A DNA stretch of 9,348 nt from Planctomycetota bacterium. GTDB lineage: Bacteria > Planctomycetota > Planctomycetia > Pirellulales > Lacipirellulaceae. The position numbers and the translations under genes were made by a program. The first letter of the stretch is position 1; every line of letters starts with the position of its first letter. Below are positions 1-6,265 of the stretch, in pieces. The notes below the pieces were generated by a model. It did not search any database. It saw only the letters and a program-made list of their open reading frames with translations, and had not been told where the DNA came from. The DNA lies in contig JAJDEE010000376.1 in assembly GCA_029259975.1 (NCBI GenBank), forward strand, positions 1 through 9,348. The letters are read 5' to 3'.

Positions 1-1
1 C

Positions 2-202
2 GACACCGATGCGCAGCGCATCGGCCTGTCGCTCAAAGCGCTGATGCCCAAGCCTGAAAAGGCCGCGAGTGGCTCGAAAAAAGAAGACGAAGCCCCCCCA
101 CTTTCTGAAGCCGAAAAACGCCGCAAGAAAGATTTCGCCAAAAGCCTCAAGGGGGGCACCGGCGGTCCCAGCGGCGGCGAACAATTCGGGCTCAAGTGGT
201 AA
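2..202 (+). CDS. rpsA: Ribosomal protein S1-like protein, C-terminal end (partial, runs off left edge)
   Basis: Only the last 66 codons are in the window; the gene starts upstream. The first residues (DTDAQRIGLSLKAL) match the end of an S1/OB-fold RNA-binding repeat, where the last strand is followed by an R-I-x-L-S-x-K-A motif. A lysine/glutamate-rich linker follows, then a Gly-rich tail ending in FGLKW. This tail style is, as I recall, typical of planctomycete S1 homologues. S1 family proteins bind mRNA on the 30S subunit and help translation initiation. The stop TAA at 200-202 lies 12 bases before the next gene, so the two are probably co-transcribed. Another S1-domain protein cannot be excluded because the upstream repeats are not visible. 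Confidence 0.75.
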   Translation, partial: DTDAQRIGLSLKALMPKPEKAASGSKKEDEAPPLSEAEKRRKKDFAKSLKGGTGGPSGGEQFGLKW

Positions 203-214
203 CATTGAAATTCT

Positions 215-1180
215 ATGTTTCACTGGGACCGAGGCCTGTTTCTTACCGCATCGAATCTCGCGCTCGACGTCACACGGCGGCAGAAGCTCGGCTTTATGTC
301 GCATGCGCATGCCGATCATATTGCCACGCACGAGCTTGGCCTCTGCACACGTGAAACCGCCGCACTTTTCCATCATCGACGCGGGCAAAATCATCGCATC
401 AAAGAGCTGCCCTATCGCCAACCGGTCGAGTTCGGCCCGTTGCGATTAACAACCTTTCCAGCGGGACATTGCCTTGGCTCGGCCATGCTGCTCGCCGAAA
501 CCGACGAACAGTCGCTGCTCTACACCGGCGACTACAAACTCGGCCCGTCCGCAACGAGCGAACCTGCCGAACTTCCCAACGCCGATTTCTTGGTGATGGA
601 AAGCACCTTTGGACGTCCTCGCTACCGCCTGCCGCCGCGTGAAGAGACCGTTGCGCAACTGATCGAGCTGGTCCGCGAGATTCTCAAAGCGGGCCGCACA
701 CCCATCATCCACGCCTACGCGCTTGGCAAAGCCCAAGAGGTAGCCAAGCTGCTCACCAATGCCAAGATTCCTGTGCAGCAACACCCAATGACCTTTGCCG
801 TCAGCGAAGTCTATCGCGAATGCGGCATGGATTTAGGCGCCGTGAGCGAGTACCGAGGTAAATGGAACCCCGAAAGTGCCGTCATCACATTGCCGCGCGG
901 CATGAAAGGTTTTCGTCTTGCCGGCATCGACGATCCCGTGAGCATCGCCGTCACCGGCTGGGCGATCGACTCCAGCACCAAATACCGCCAAAAAGTTGAC
1001 CACGCCCTACCGCTTTCCGACCACGCAGATTTCGACCAGCTCCTCGAAACGGCTGAACGCGTGGGCGCAAAAGCAATCTACTGCACGCACGGCCCACGCG
1101 AGTTCGTCGAACACCTCCGTGCCGAGGGTTTCAATGCGTTTCCCGTAACCGGGGGTAGCTATCAGACGCGGATGTTTTGA
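215..1180 (+). CDS. Metallo-beta-lactamase-fold exonuclease-like protein (ligase-associated exonuclease / beta-CASP relative, COG1236 type)
   Basis: This 321-residue protein has the complete metal-binding set of the MBL-fold nucleases. The H-x-H-x-D-H motif is at residues 30-35 (HAHADH), PAGH with His85, TGDYKL with Asp106, LSDHAD with His270, and THG with His292. Between them lie MESTFG (128-133) and HAYALGKAQ (166-174). These two, with the overall length, match the bacterial ligase-associated exonuclease family, which is related to CPSF/Ysh1 RNA-processing nucleases. It probably degrades or trims DNA or RNA in the cytoplasm; the substrate cannot be read from the sequence. The family's usual partners (ATP-dependent DNA ligase, Lhr-type helicase) are not visible; instead it follows an S1-like gene by 12 bases. 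The ATG at 215 is the first after the S1 stop, gives a natural family N-terminus, and has no strong Shine-Dalgarno sequence, so it may depend on translational coupling. Confidence 0.82.
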   Translation: MFHWDRGLFLTASNLALDVTRRQKLGFMSHAHADHIATHELGLCTRETAALFHHRRGQNHRIKELPYRQPVEFGPLRLTTFPAGHCLGSAMLLAETDEQSLLYTGDYKLGPSATSEPAELPNADFLVMESTFGRPRYRLPPREETVAQLIELVREILKAGRTPIIHAYALGKAQEVAKLLTNAKIPVQQHPMTFAVSEVYRECGMDLGAVSEYRGKWNPESAVITLPRGMKGFRLAGIDDPVSIAVTGWAIDSSTKYRQKVDHALPLSDHADFDQLLETAERVGAKAIYCTHGPREFVEHLRAEGFNAFPVTGGSYQTRMF

Positions 1181-1207
1181 GGAAGCGTATGGTTTTTGAA
1201 ATCGGCA

Positions 1208-1357
1208 CTAGCTGATCAACGCGTCGATAGCACTTGCCTCGCGCGTGATATTGGTCAATCGCATGTTTACACCTTGGTGACGATAAGTGAGCTTCAAATG
1301 GTCGATGCCAAACTGCTTTAACATGGTCGCTTGCAGGTCGTTGATATGGACGGGGTC
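1208..1357 (-). pseudogene. C-terminal remnant of a DUF1501 (sulfatase-like) protein
   Basis: About 49 codons on the minus strand, ending in TAG at 1210-1208, match the very end of DUF1501 proteins. The fragment reads D-P-V-H-I-N-D-L-Q-A-T-M-L, then FGIDHLKLTYRHQG and a terminal R-L-T-N segment. In intact DUF1501 proteins this block is VH-x-ND-LHAT-LH-LGLDH-LTYR-QGRDFRLTD. Full members are about 430-480 residues, so roughly 90% is gone. Upstream of the match the frame (codons before ~1357) no longer resembles the family, although it stays open to an ATG at 1390. DUF1501 proteins are usually exported, often through a Tat signal, and are paired with DUF1549/DUF1553 proteins in planctomycetes; none of these is present. 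I read this as a decayed, non-functional fragment. Confidence 0.65.
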
Positions 1358-1388
1358 GCATTCCGTTCTTGAATGGTTGCGAAGTGAC

Positions 1389-1496
1389 ATTATAGGAGCC
1401 TACTTTTCTGGCATCGCATCAGGCAGTCTGCATGGCTGGGTCTGGATGATTGCAGGACTTGCCGGAAACGCAGCCGGTCTGAAGCTTCGGTCGTAG
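1389..1496 (+). pseudogene. Possible C-terminal fragment of a membrane protein (family uncertain)
   Basis: In the plus-strand frame ending with TAG at 1494-1496, the last ~35 codons encode a hydrophobic, Gly/Ala-rich helix containing ASGSLHGWVWMIAGLAGN and ending in a basic GLKLRS. It looks like the final transmembrane helix and cytoplasmic tail of a small transporter; a YeeE/YedE-type protein came to mind but I cannot confirm that. Upstream in the same frame the codons overlap the antisense DUF1501 remnant and make no sense as membrane protein. The fragment therefore has no plausible start of its own. It most likely marks a deletion or recombination junction around 1360-1390. Confidence 0.3.
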
Positions 1497-1531
1497 TTCA
1501 AGCTTGGTACGCCGTGAAGAGCGGCCTGTCA

Positions 1532-2431
1532 CTACTCAAACAGTTTCGTGCGAGCAGATTCGCAGATCGCTACGACAGCCGGGTGTTTGAGCCTCCGCTC
1601 GACCGAAATGGCGTAGTAGCGCTCGCGCACCGCGTCAATGCGACCGACGACTTTGACAGAGTATTGACGACATACTTCCTTCTCGATGGCTGTTGATGCT
1701 GGAAACAGTCCCATTCCATCCTGACCAAACACTTTCATCAGGGCGGAATCTTCAAACTCCCCCACAATCTTGGGGCGAAAATCTTCGCTATCAAACCACT
1801 GCTCCATATCACGGCGCAGCGTTGTTTTTTCTGTCGGGACCAACAAGGGTGCTCCGTCAAGAGACGATGGGAACTTGCGTTGATATTTGGCAGCTAGGTC
1901 TGCCTTTGCGAAAAACGTCAAACCGCATTCGCCCAACAGATGGTTATAGGCACGAACGTGAACCGTTGGGCTAACGGGTGCATCAGACAGCACTATGTCT
2001 AAACGGTGAACTGCCAGATCAGCGATCATGTCGTCATGCCGACCCTCATGGCAAATGACATGCACTTCGTCCGAAAGCTCGAAGGCCGGCTTCAGAAGTT
2101 CGTGAGCAATCAACTTCGGCATGACATCTGTCATACCCGCAACAAACCGCAGTCTCCGATCGCTGGGGCGTCCTTTGACCGTGTCTTGAAGTTCGCGCCC
2201 CACCGAAAAGATCTCTTCTGCATACCGAAAAACCGTTTGGCCAAACTCGGTCAATACGAGGTTGCGACCTACGCGATTGAACAGTTTGTCGTCGAAGGAT
2301 GCTTCGAGTTGGTGTATTTGCTTGCTAATCGTCGGATGGGCCAATTGTAATTGTTCGGCAGCCCGTGCGATGCTGCCATTGCGGGCAACCAGCCAGAAGT
2401 AATACAGATGGTGGTAATTGAGCCAGTGCAT
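1532..2431 (-). CDS. nhaR: LysR-family transcriptional regulator, NhaR-like
   Basis: The 299-residue product starts MHWLNYHHLYYFW, the hallmark N-terminus of NhaR-type LysR regulators (E. coli NhaR is about 300 residues). A winged helix-turn-helix spans roughly residues 5-66, with the recognition region around SIARAAEQLQLAHPTISKQI. A periplasmic-binding-protein-like effector domain runs from about 92 to 295. NhaR senses Na+ and activates the nhaA antiporter gene, but no antiporter is in this window. Here the gene is divergent from the HPF/carbonic anhydrase genes, the usual LysR arrangement with its target. A target role in bicarbonate or pH control is inference. The ATG at 2431 is preceded by a weak GGTGG. 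The short inverted repeat in the shared intergenic region is a candidate operator. Confidence 0.85.
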   Translation of the reverse strand: MHWLNYHHLYYFWLVARNGSIARAAEQLQLAHPTISKQIHQLEASFDDKLFNRVGRNLVLTEFGQTVFRYAEEIFSVGRELQDTVKGRPSDRRLRFVAGMTDVMPKLIAHELLKPAFELSDEVHVICHEGRHDDMIADLAVHRLDIVLSDAPVSPTVHVRAYNHLLGECGLTFFAKADLAAKYQRKFPSSLDGAPLLVPTEKTTLRRDMEQWFDSEDFRPKIVGEFEDSALMKVFGQDGMGLFPASTAIEKEVCRQYSVKVVGRIDAVRERYYAISVERRLKHPAVVAICESARTKLFE

Positions 2432-2446
2432 TCCACCAAGGATACG

Positions 2447-2481
2447 TAGATATTATCTCACTATCAAGCACGGAATATCTA
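2447..2481. promoter_or_regulatory. Perfect 8-bp inverted repeat, candidate LysR operator
   Basis: TAGATATT (2447-2454) and its exact reverse complement AATATCTA (2474-2481) are separated by 19 bases, in the 143-base gap between the divergent nhaR-like gene and the hpf gene. The left arm also begins a smaller palindrome, GATA-T-TATC (2449-2457). LysR tetramers typically bind dyads in exactly such divergent spacers, so this is a reasonable operator. Assignment to this regulator is inference. Confidence 0.45.
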
Positions 2482-2499
2482 TATGTCTATCTTCATCGG

Positions 2500-2529
2500 T
2501 TGACGGTATAAATTGACGAATCGTTGATC
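2500..2529 (+). promoter_or_regulatory. TTGA-type repeats, possible -35 or activator region for the hpf operon
   Basis: TTGACG occurs at 2500-2505 and again at 2513-2518, followed by TTGATC at 2524-2529. TTGACG resembles a sigma-70 -35 box, but I see no convincing -10 element at the right distance, and planctomycete promoters are poorly defined. The repetition with near one-turn spacing could instead be an activator site. This is a weak call. Confidence 0.2.
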
Positions 2530-2560
2530 CGAGCCAACAGTTGCCCGGAAACCGAAGCTT

Positions 2561-2577
2561 GAGGAAGGACAGCCGTG
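2561..2577 (+). promoter_or_regulatory. Strong ribosome binding site fixing the GTG start of hpf
   Basis: GAGGAAGG at 2561-2568 lies six bases before the GTG at 2575-2577. It is the best Shine-Dalgarno sequence in the window and supports a GTG start for the following small gene. Confidence 0.7.
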
Positions 2578-2895
2578 AATATCTCTGTATCGAGCCGTGC
2601 GATTTCCATCGACGACGAGCTGCATGAGAAGATCGATATATGGATCTATTTTGCTTTGAGTCGCTTTAGCCCCCGTATCGATGAGGCCATGGTTCATCTT
2701 TCGGAAGTTTTCGGAGCGAGTGGCAAGTCGCAACGGCTCTGCCGACTGTCGGTGCGGATGAAAAATCTTGGGAGTTTTTCGATTGAAACGGTTGAGGACG
2801 AGGTGGCGGTTGCCGTTTCGCGAGCTGCGGAGCGTGCAGCGAAGCAAGTCCAAAGAATCCTCGACCGTCAGCGCGACGAATTACGACGGCCTTAA
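2575..2895 (+). CDS. hpf: Short HPF/RaiA-family ribosome hibernation factor
   Basis: The 106-residue product has the layout of the short hibernation-promoting factor/RaiA (sigma-54 modulation protein) family. It starts with MNISVSSRAISIDDEL, continues with a first helix (E-K-I-D-I-W-I), a strand bearing CRLSVRMKN, and ends in a basic helix with AVSRAAERAAKQVQR. Such proteins bind the 30S A/P site region and silence or pair ribosomes in stationary phase. It lacks the C-terminal dimerisation domain of long HPF. The GTG start is backed by a strong Shine-Dalgarno sequence. The gene is 17 bases ahead of carbonic anhydrase and divergent from the NhaR-like gene, so it is probably the first gene of the operon. 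The sequence is a diverged member, so the fold call is firmer than the exact role. Confidence 0.75.
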   Translation: MNISVSSRAISIDDELHEKIDIWIYFALSRFSPRIDEAMVHLSEVFGASGKSQRLCRLSVRMKNLGSFSIETVEDEVAVAVSRAAERAAKQVQRILDRQRDELRRP

Positions 2896-2912
2896 ACCGA
2901 AAAAAATGAGCT

Positions 2913-3578
2913 ATGCAAAAACTTGTCGAAGGTATCCACCACTTCCAAAAAGATGTTTTTAGTTCCAAGCAGCGATTATTTGAGGGTTTGGCAGAGGGTC
3001 AGCATCCGCTGGCCTTGTTCATCACCTGCTCAGATTCTCGTATCAATCCCAACCTGCTCACGCAGACAGAACCGGGTGAGCTTTTCATTTTGCGAAACGC
3101 TGGCAACATCGTTCCGCCTTATGGGGCTGTCCAAGGAGGCGAAGCTGCGACGATCGAGTACGCAGTGAGTGTGCTCGGAGTCAAAGATATTATTGTCTGC
3201 GGCCATTCTCTTTGTGGAGCGATGGGAGGCTTGCTTGACCAACCACAACTCGAAAAGCTACCTGCGGTTCGGTCGTGGCTATCGCACTGCGAGTCAACAC
3301 TTAGGATCATCGACGAAAATTATGCTCATATCACCGATGCTGCTGCTCGTCTGACAGCGACAGTGGAAGAAAATGTGCTCGTTCAGCTTGAGCATTTACG
3401 CACGCATCCGACAGTTGCGGCTGCCTTAGGCCGTAAGGCACTGAACCTTCACGGCTGGGTCTACAAGTTCGAGTCGGGGCAGGTCTTTGGCTATCACCCG
3501 CAAGAGGGCCAGTTCCTTCCCATAGAAGGGACGAGTTTCGCGGTTCCTTCGGCCACACGGGATTTGCCGCCCATCTAG
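2913..3578 (+). CDS. can: Beta-class carbonic anhydrase
   Basis: This 221-residue protein catalyses CO2 + H2O to bicarbonate + H+ in the cytoplasm. The family signatures are complete. CSDSR at residues 39-43 supplies zinc ligand Cys39 and the Asp41-Arg43 dyad. RNAGNIVPPYG (61-71) follows, then GGEAATIEYAV, and GHSLCGAM (97-104) with zinc ligands His98 and Cys101. The C-terminal HGWVYKFESGQVFGY block is the usual last strand of the enzyme. Length is normal and no signal peptide is seen. The start MQKLVEGIHHFQ is the typical family N-terminus, although the Shine-Dalgarno is weak. It sits between hpf (17 bases) and a SulP transporter gene (121 bases); carbonic anhydrase beside SulP is a recurring bacterial arrangement linked to bicarbonate uptake. 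Confidence 0.95.
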   Translation: MQKLVEGIHHFQKDVFSSKQRLFEGLAEGQHPLALFITCSDSRINPNLLTQTEPGELFILRNAGNIVPPYGAVQGGEAATIEYAVSVLGVKDIIVCGHSLCGAMGGLLDQPQLEKLPAVRSWLSHCESTLRIIDENYAHITDAAARLTATVEENVLVQLEHLRTHPTVAAALGRKALNLHGWVYKFESGQVFGYHPQEGQFLPIEGTSFAVPSATRDLPPI

Positions 3579-3699
3579 TGCATTGAGAACTCTTAGAAAT
3601 CCGTATTTGCAAAGTGTTCAGGCTTCATGTTTGAGCGATCAGCCAATTGTCAGAATTACATCAATCCAGCCGCCAGTCGACAGAGGGTAACGAAGGATC

Positions 3700-5688
3700 G
3701 TGAATAGCGAATCGAAAACAAACAGAAAACCGACCGCTCCCAACGGAACAGGCCCAAAAGGTCTGTTTTCCGCTCCCAAGCAGGATTTCCTCGCATCGGT
3801 GGTCGTCTTTCTCGTGGCTTTGCCGCTTTGTATGGGAATCGCCATTGCGTCAGGCGTGCCGGTAGCCGCTGGGCTCATTACGGGCATCGTTGGGGGTCTT
3901 GTCGTCGGCTGGATTGCTGGTGCCCCGCTCCAGGTGAGCGGTCCCGCGGCTGGTCTAACCGTCATTATTTTTGACCTCGTGCAGAAACATGGGCTCGAAG
4001 TTCTGGGCATTGCCGTGTTGATTGGCGGGGCTTTGCAACTGCTTGCAGGCTTGCTCCGTTATGGTCGCTGGTTTCGGGCTGTCTCACCCGCAGTCATCCA
4101 CGGCATGTTGGCGGGTATCGGCATATTGATCTTGTCGAGCCAATTTCATGTCATGGTCGATGATGTACCGAAAGGGAATGGCATTGAAAACCTCGTATCG
4201 ATTCCCGAGGCAATCCAAAAGGGTTTGCCAATGCCCTCATTGGGCACTGTCGAGCAGCGAAGTGCGCGGCGTGATTTACTCCAACAGTTTGGGACATTAC
4301 ACGAACAGCAGTTACAGCTTCGCGAGTTAGCGGCAGAACTGATCCCTGCAACACCACAAGACGCTGCCCATCACCTGACATTGCCACTCCCGGACAAGTC
4401 ACAGCTTGAGCCGCTCGCGGCGAAGCAGGAGCAGCTTTCCCAGCAGCTTTCCACCCTGGTTGAAGAACTAGATGCCCGGGGCGTATCCGAAACGGTACGT
4501 GATCCCGCCGCTTTGAAAGCAGCTGCGAATACTTCGTTGGAACAGCTACCTATCGCACTTGGTCACTTGCGACAGGGTCATGCCGAACAAGTGCGAGCAT
4601 CCCAAGCCGATATTCAACTCAGTTTGGAGAACGTGCTTGGAGAACTCAAGAATCATGATTGGGCAGCCAAGGTTGGACTGTTAACGATCTTCGTTTTGGT
4701 GCTTTGGAAGGTGATTTCTCCTGCACGGCTCAAGCTGGTACCAGCACCTTTGTTAGCCGTTGTCGTGGCGACGGTTGTCACAGCATGGCTAAAACTACCA
4801 GTCCTTTACGTGGAAGTGCCCGACAATCTTTGGAGCGAAATCCATTTGCCGTCGCTTACGGTTCTCAAAACGGTCTCTTGGAAGGCCCTTTTTCAAGCTG
4901 GTATTGTCCTTGCTGTCGTTGCGAGTGCCGAAACCTTGCTTTGTGCCACTGCGGTCGACCAGATGCAGTCGGACACGCGTACGAATTACAACAAGGAACT
5001 GGTCGCTCAGGGTGTTGGAAACATGTTGTGCGGTCTGCTGGGCGCCCTGCCGATGACGGGAGTCATCGTGCGGAGTTCGGCCAATGTGGAAGCCGGCGGA
5101 AAAACACGTCTCTCGACGATCTTGCACGGGGCGTGGCTGTTGGTTTTCGTGTCGATATTAGCCTTCATTCTTCGCATGATCCCCACGGCGGCCTTGGCGG
5201 CCATGCTGGTCTACATCGGCTACAAGCTTGTCAACATCAAGGCGATTCACGAGCTGCGAAAGTATGGCTGGGGGGAAGTCGCTATTTACGCGGCCACCGT
5301 TGGCACCATCGTCTGTACCGATCTCTTGACCGGCGTGCTAACCGGGATTGGTTTGTCGGCTGTAAAACTCCTCTACACCTTTTCGCACCTGGTCGTGAAC
5401 TTGGATGTCGACCAACCGAATCGAAAAGCGGTCCTCAGCCTTGAAGGAGCCGCGACATTTGTTCGGCTTCCTGTACTTGCCGAAGAATTGGAGCAAGTTC
5501 CCGGCGATGTTGAATTGCATGTTGACTTCGAGCGCCTCGATTACATTGATCACTCCTGCCTCGACCTCTTGATTAACTGGGATAAGCAGCATGAAGCGAC
5601 AGGAGGCACCCTGGTGATCGACTGGGATTCTCTCCATGCCAATTTTCGCAGAGAGAATGGAAACAGGTCTCAGATCGAAAGCGTCTAG
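3700..5688 (+). CDS. SulP (SLC26)-family anion transporter with STAS domain and large hydrophilic insert; probable bicarbonate transporter
   Basis: The 662-residue protein starts at GTG 3700 (AAGGA just upstream, GAGGG further off); no other start keeps the first helices. The SulP core begins at about residue 25. Helix 1 holds ALPLCMGIAIASG (40-52) and helix 3 VSGPAAGLTVII (79-90); helix 5 (129-148) follows. Residues ~180-316 are a Gln/Glu/Leu-rich hydrophilic stretch with heptad-like leucines (about 192-260), absent from ordinary SulP proteins. Membrane helices resume at ~324-338, with ASAETLLCATAVDQM (408-422) and PMTGVIVRSSANV (451-463). A STAS domain occupies ~573-662 with a DHSCLDLL motif at 617-624. 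SulP proteins carry bicarbonate, sulfate or dicarboxylates. The carbonic anhydrase neighbour favours bicarbonate, as in BicA. The insert falls in the TM5-TM6 loop, expected outside the cytoplasm by SulP topology. Confidence 0.9.
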   Translation: MNSESKTNRKPTAPNGTGPKGLFSAPKQDFLASVVVFLVALPLCMGIAIASGVPVAAGLITGIVGGLVVGWIAGAPLQVSGPAAGLTVIIFDLVQKHGLEVLGIAVLIGGALQLLAGLLRYGRWFRAVSPAVIHGMLAGIGILILSSQFHVMVDDVPKGNGIENLVSIPEAIQKGLPMPSLGTVEQRSARRDLLQQFGTLHEQQLQLRELAAELIPATPQDAAHHLTLPLPDKSQLEPLAAKQEQLSQQLSTLVEELDARGVSETVRDPAALKAAANTSLEQLPIALGHLRQGHAEQVRASQADIQLSLENVLGELKNHDWAAKVGLLTIFVLVLWKVISPARLKLVPAPLLAVVVATVVTAWLKLPVLYVEVPDNLWSEIHLPSLTVLKTVSWKALFQAGIVLAVVASAETLLCATAVDQMQSDTRTNYNKELVAQGVGNMLCGLLGALPMTGVIVRSSANVEAGGKTRLSTILHGAWLLVFVSILAFILRMIPTAALAAMLVYIGYKLVNIKAIHELRKYGWGEVAIYAATVGTIVCTDLLTGVLTGIGLSAVKLLYTFSHLVVNLDVDQPNRKAVLSLEGAATFVRLPVLAEELEQVPGDVELHVDFERLDYIDHSCLDLLINWDKQHEATGGTLVIDWDSLHANFRRENGNRSQIESV

Positions 5689-5788
5689 AACTACAAAGGG
5701 TGCGATAGCCCAAGATTGACGGATACCGGACGGGAGCAGAAGGATGCCCGCGAACCTTCAATAGCATAATACTCTAAATACCTGCAGC
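5689..5788. other. Spacer after the SulP gene with no recognisable gene
   Basis: No gene, clear terminator or RNA is visible in these 100 bases. A short GGGT...GCCC pairing near 5698-5711 is too weak to call a terminator, so read-through to the downstream genes is possible. Confidence 0.4.
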
Positions 5789-6211
5789 GTGTTGCAGAAC
5801 TGCGGATATTCTACAAACACCGTATACTGCCACCTCAAAACCTGCTTAGGACCGACATTTCGCAGCGATTACATCGCCTATCATGCCAATATTGACCTGT
5901 CCCGTTTAGGTCCCCGACCGAATCGGGTCCCCGACCGAATCGAATTCTTACTAATCGGCGAGTTTCTTCGCTCGCGTGATGCCATTCTTATGATCACGGG
6001 GAATAAAGAACTACTGGAAGGCACCCCTTGGCTCAAGGAGTCGATCCGAATGCGCAATCGTTACATTGACCCCTTGAATTTGATCCAGGTTGAACTGCTA
6101 CGCCGGTCACGTAATTGCCCTGACGCGAGCGAAGAGCAGATCGAAGAGCTACGACACCTCACGCGTTTGACGATTAAGGGACTAGCTGCTGGGATGAGAA
6201 CCAGTGGATAA
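5789..6211 (+). pseudogene. ppc: Truncated phosphoenolpyruvate carboxylase, C-terminal remnant
   Basis: The open frame of 140 codons has the unmistakable end of PEP carboxylase from about residue 49 (base ~5933) onward. It reads E-F-L-R-S-R-D-A-I-L-M-I-T-G, then LLEGTPWLKESIRMRN, YIDPLNLIQVELLRR, and LTIKGLAAGMRTSG at the stop. Canonical enzymes end in IAAGMRNTG. A weak echo (GPTF near residues 21-24, NIDLSRLG at 34-41) may be further upstream PEPC sequence in decayed form. The intact enzyme is about 900 residues and fixes bicarbonate onto PEP to give oxaloacetate. The catalytic His, Lys and Arg residues lie in the missing part, so this fragment cannot be active. The GTG at 5789 has no Shine-Dalgarno sequence and is probably not a real start. 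A 17-base tandem duplication sits at the point where homology becomes clear. It lies 51 bases before the SLC4 fusion gene. Confidence 0.85.
5909..5942. repeat. Perfect 17-bp tandem duplication at the edge of the ppc remnant
   Basis: GGTCCCCGACCGAATCG occurs twice, head to tail, at 5909-5925 and 5926-5942. The second copy encodes the P-D-R-I part of the recognisable PEP carboxylase segment. Seventeen is not a multiple of three, so the duplication shifts the frame relative to any original upstream coding sequence. Dropping one copy puts a TAG directly upstream in frame, so the duplication alone does not explain the loss of the gene. Confidence 0.85.
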
Positions 6212-6251
6212 AATTGTGCAACTTAGCAAGCTGTCTGGAAAACGGTCTCAC

Positions 6252-6265
6252 AGGGAGATAATATG
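6252..6265 (+). promoter_or_regulatory. Ribosome binding site of the EIIA-SLC4 gene
   Basis: AGGGAG at 6252-6257 lies five bases before the ATG at 6263-6265. It supports this start, which gives an EIIA domain of full length. Confidence 0.65.

Larger units (their letters stand above)
1181..1531. other. Gene-poor interval holding two remnants
   Basis: No intact gene is visible between the exonuclease-like gene and the convergent LysR gene. The interval holds the DUF1501 tail (minus strand), the membrane-helix fragment (plus strand), and about 35 bases (1497-1531) without recognisable content. I see no transposase, inverted terminal repeats, tRNA or clear terminator hairpin. It separates the housekeeping-like pair on the left from the accessory block on the right and may be an old insertion boundary. 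Confidence 0.6.

Noticed and set aside
69..449. Plus-strand open frame of 126 codons over the S1 tail and the start of the exonuclease-like gene
   Set aside because: It is out of frame with two well-supported genes, has low-complexity composition (Lys, Pro, Ala, Arg, Ser) and resembles no family.
446..784. Minus-strand open frame opposite the exonuclease-like gene
   Set aside because: It is antisense to a gene with all catalytic motifs and no family is recognised.
4659..5444. Long plus-strand open frame (261 codons) inside the SulP gene
   Set aside because: It is a +1 shadow of a strongly supported membrane protein; the translation is rich in Cys, Arg, Gly and His with no domain pattern.
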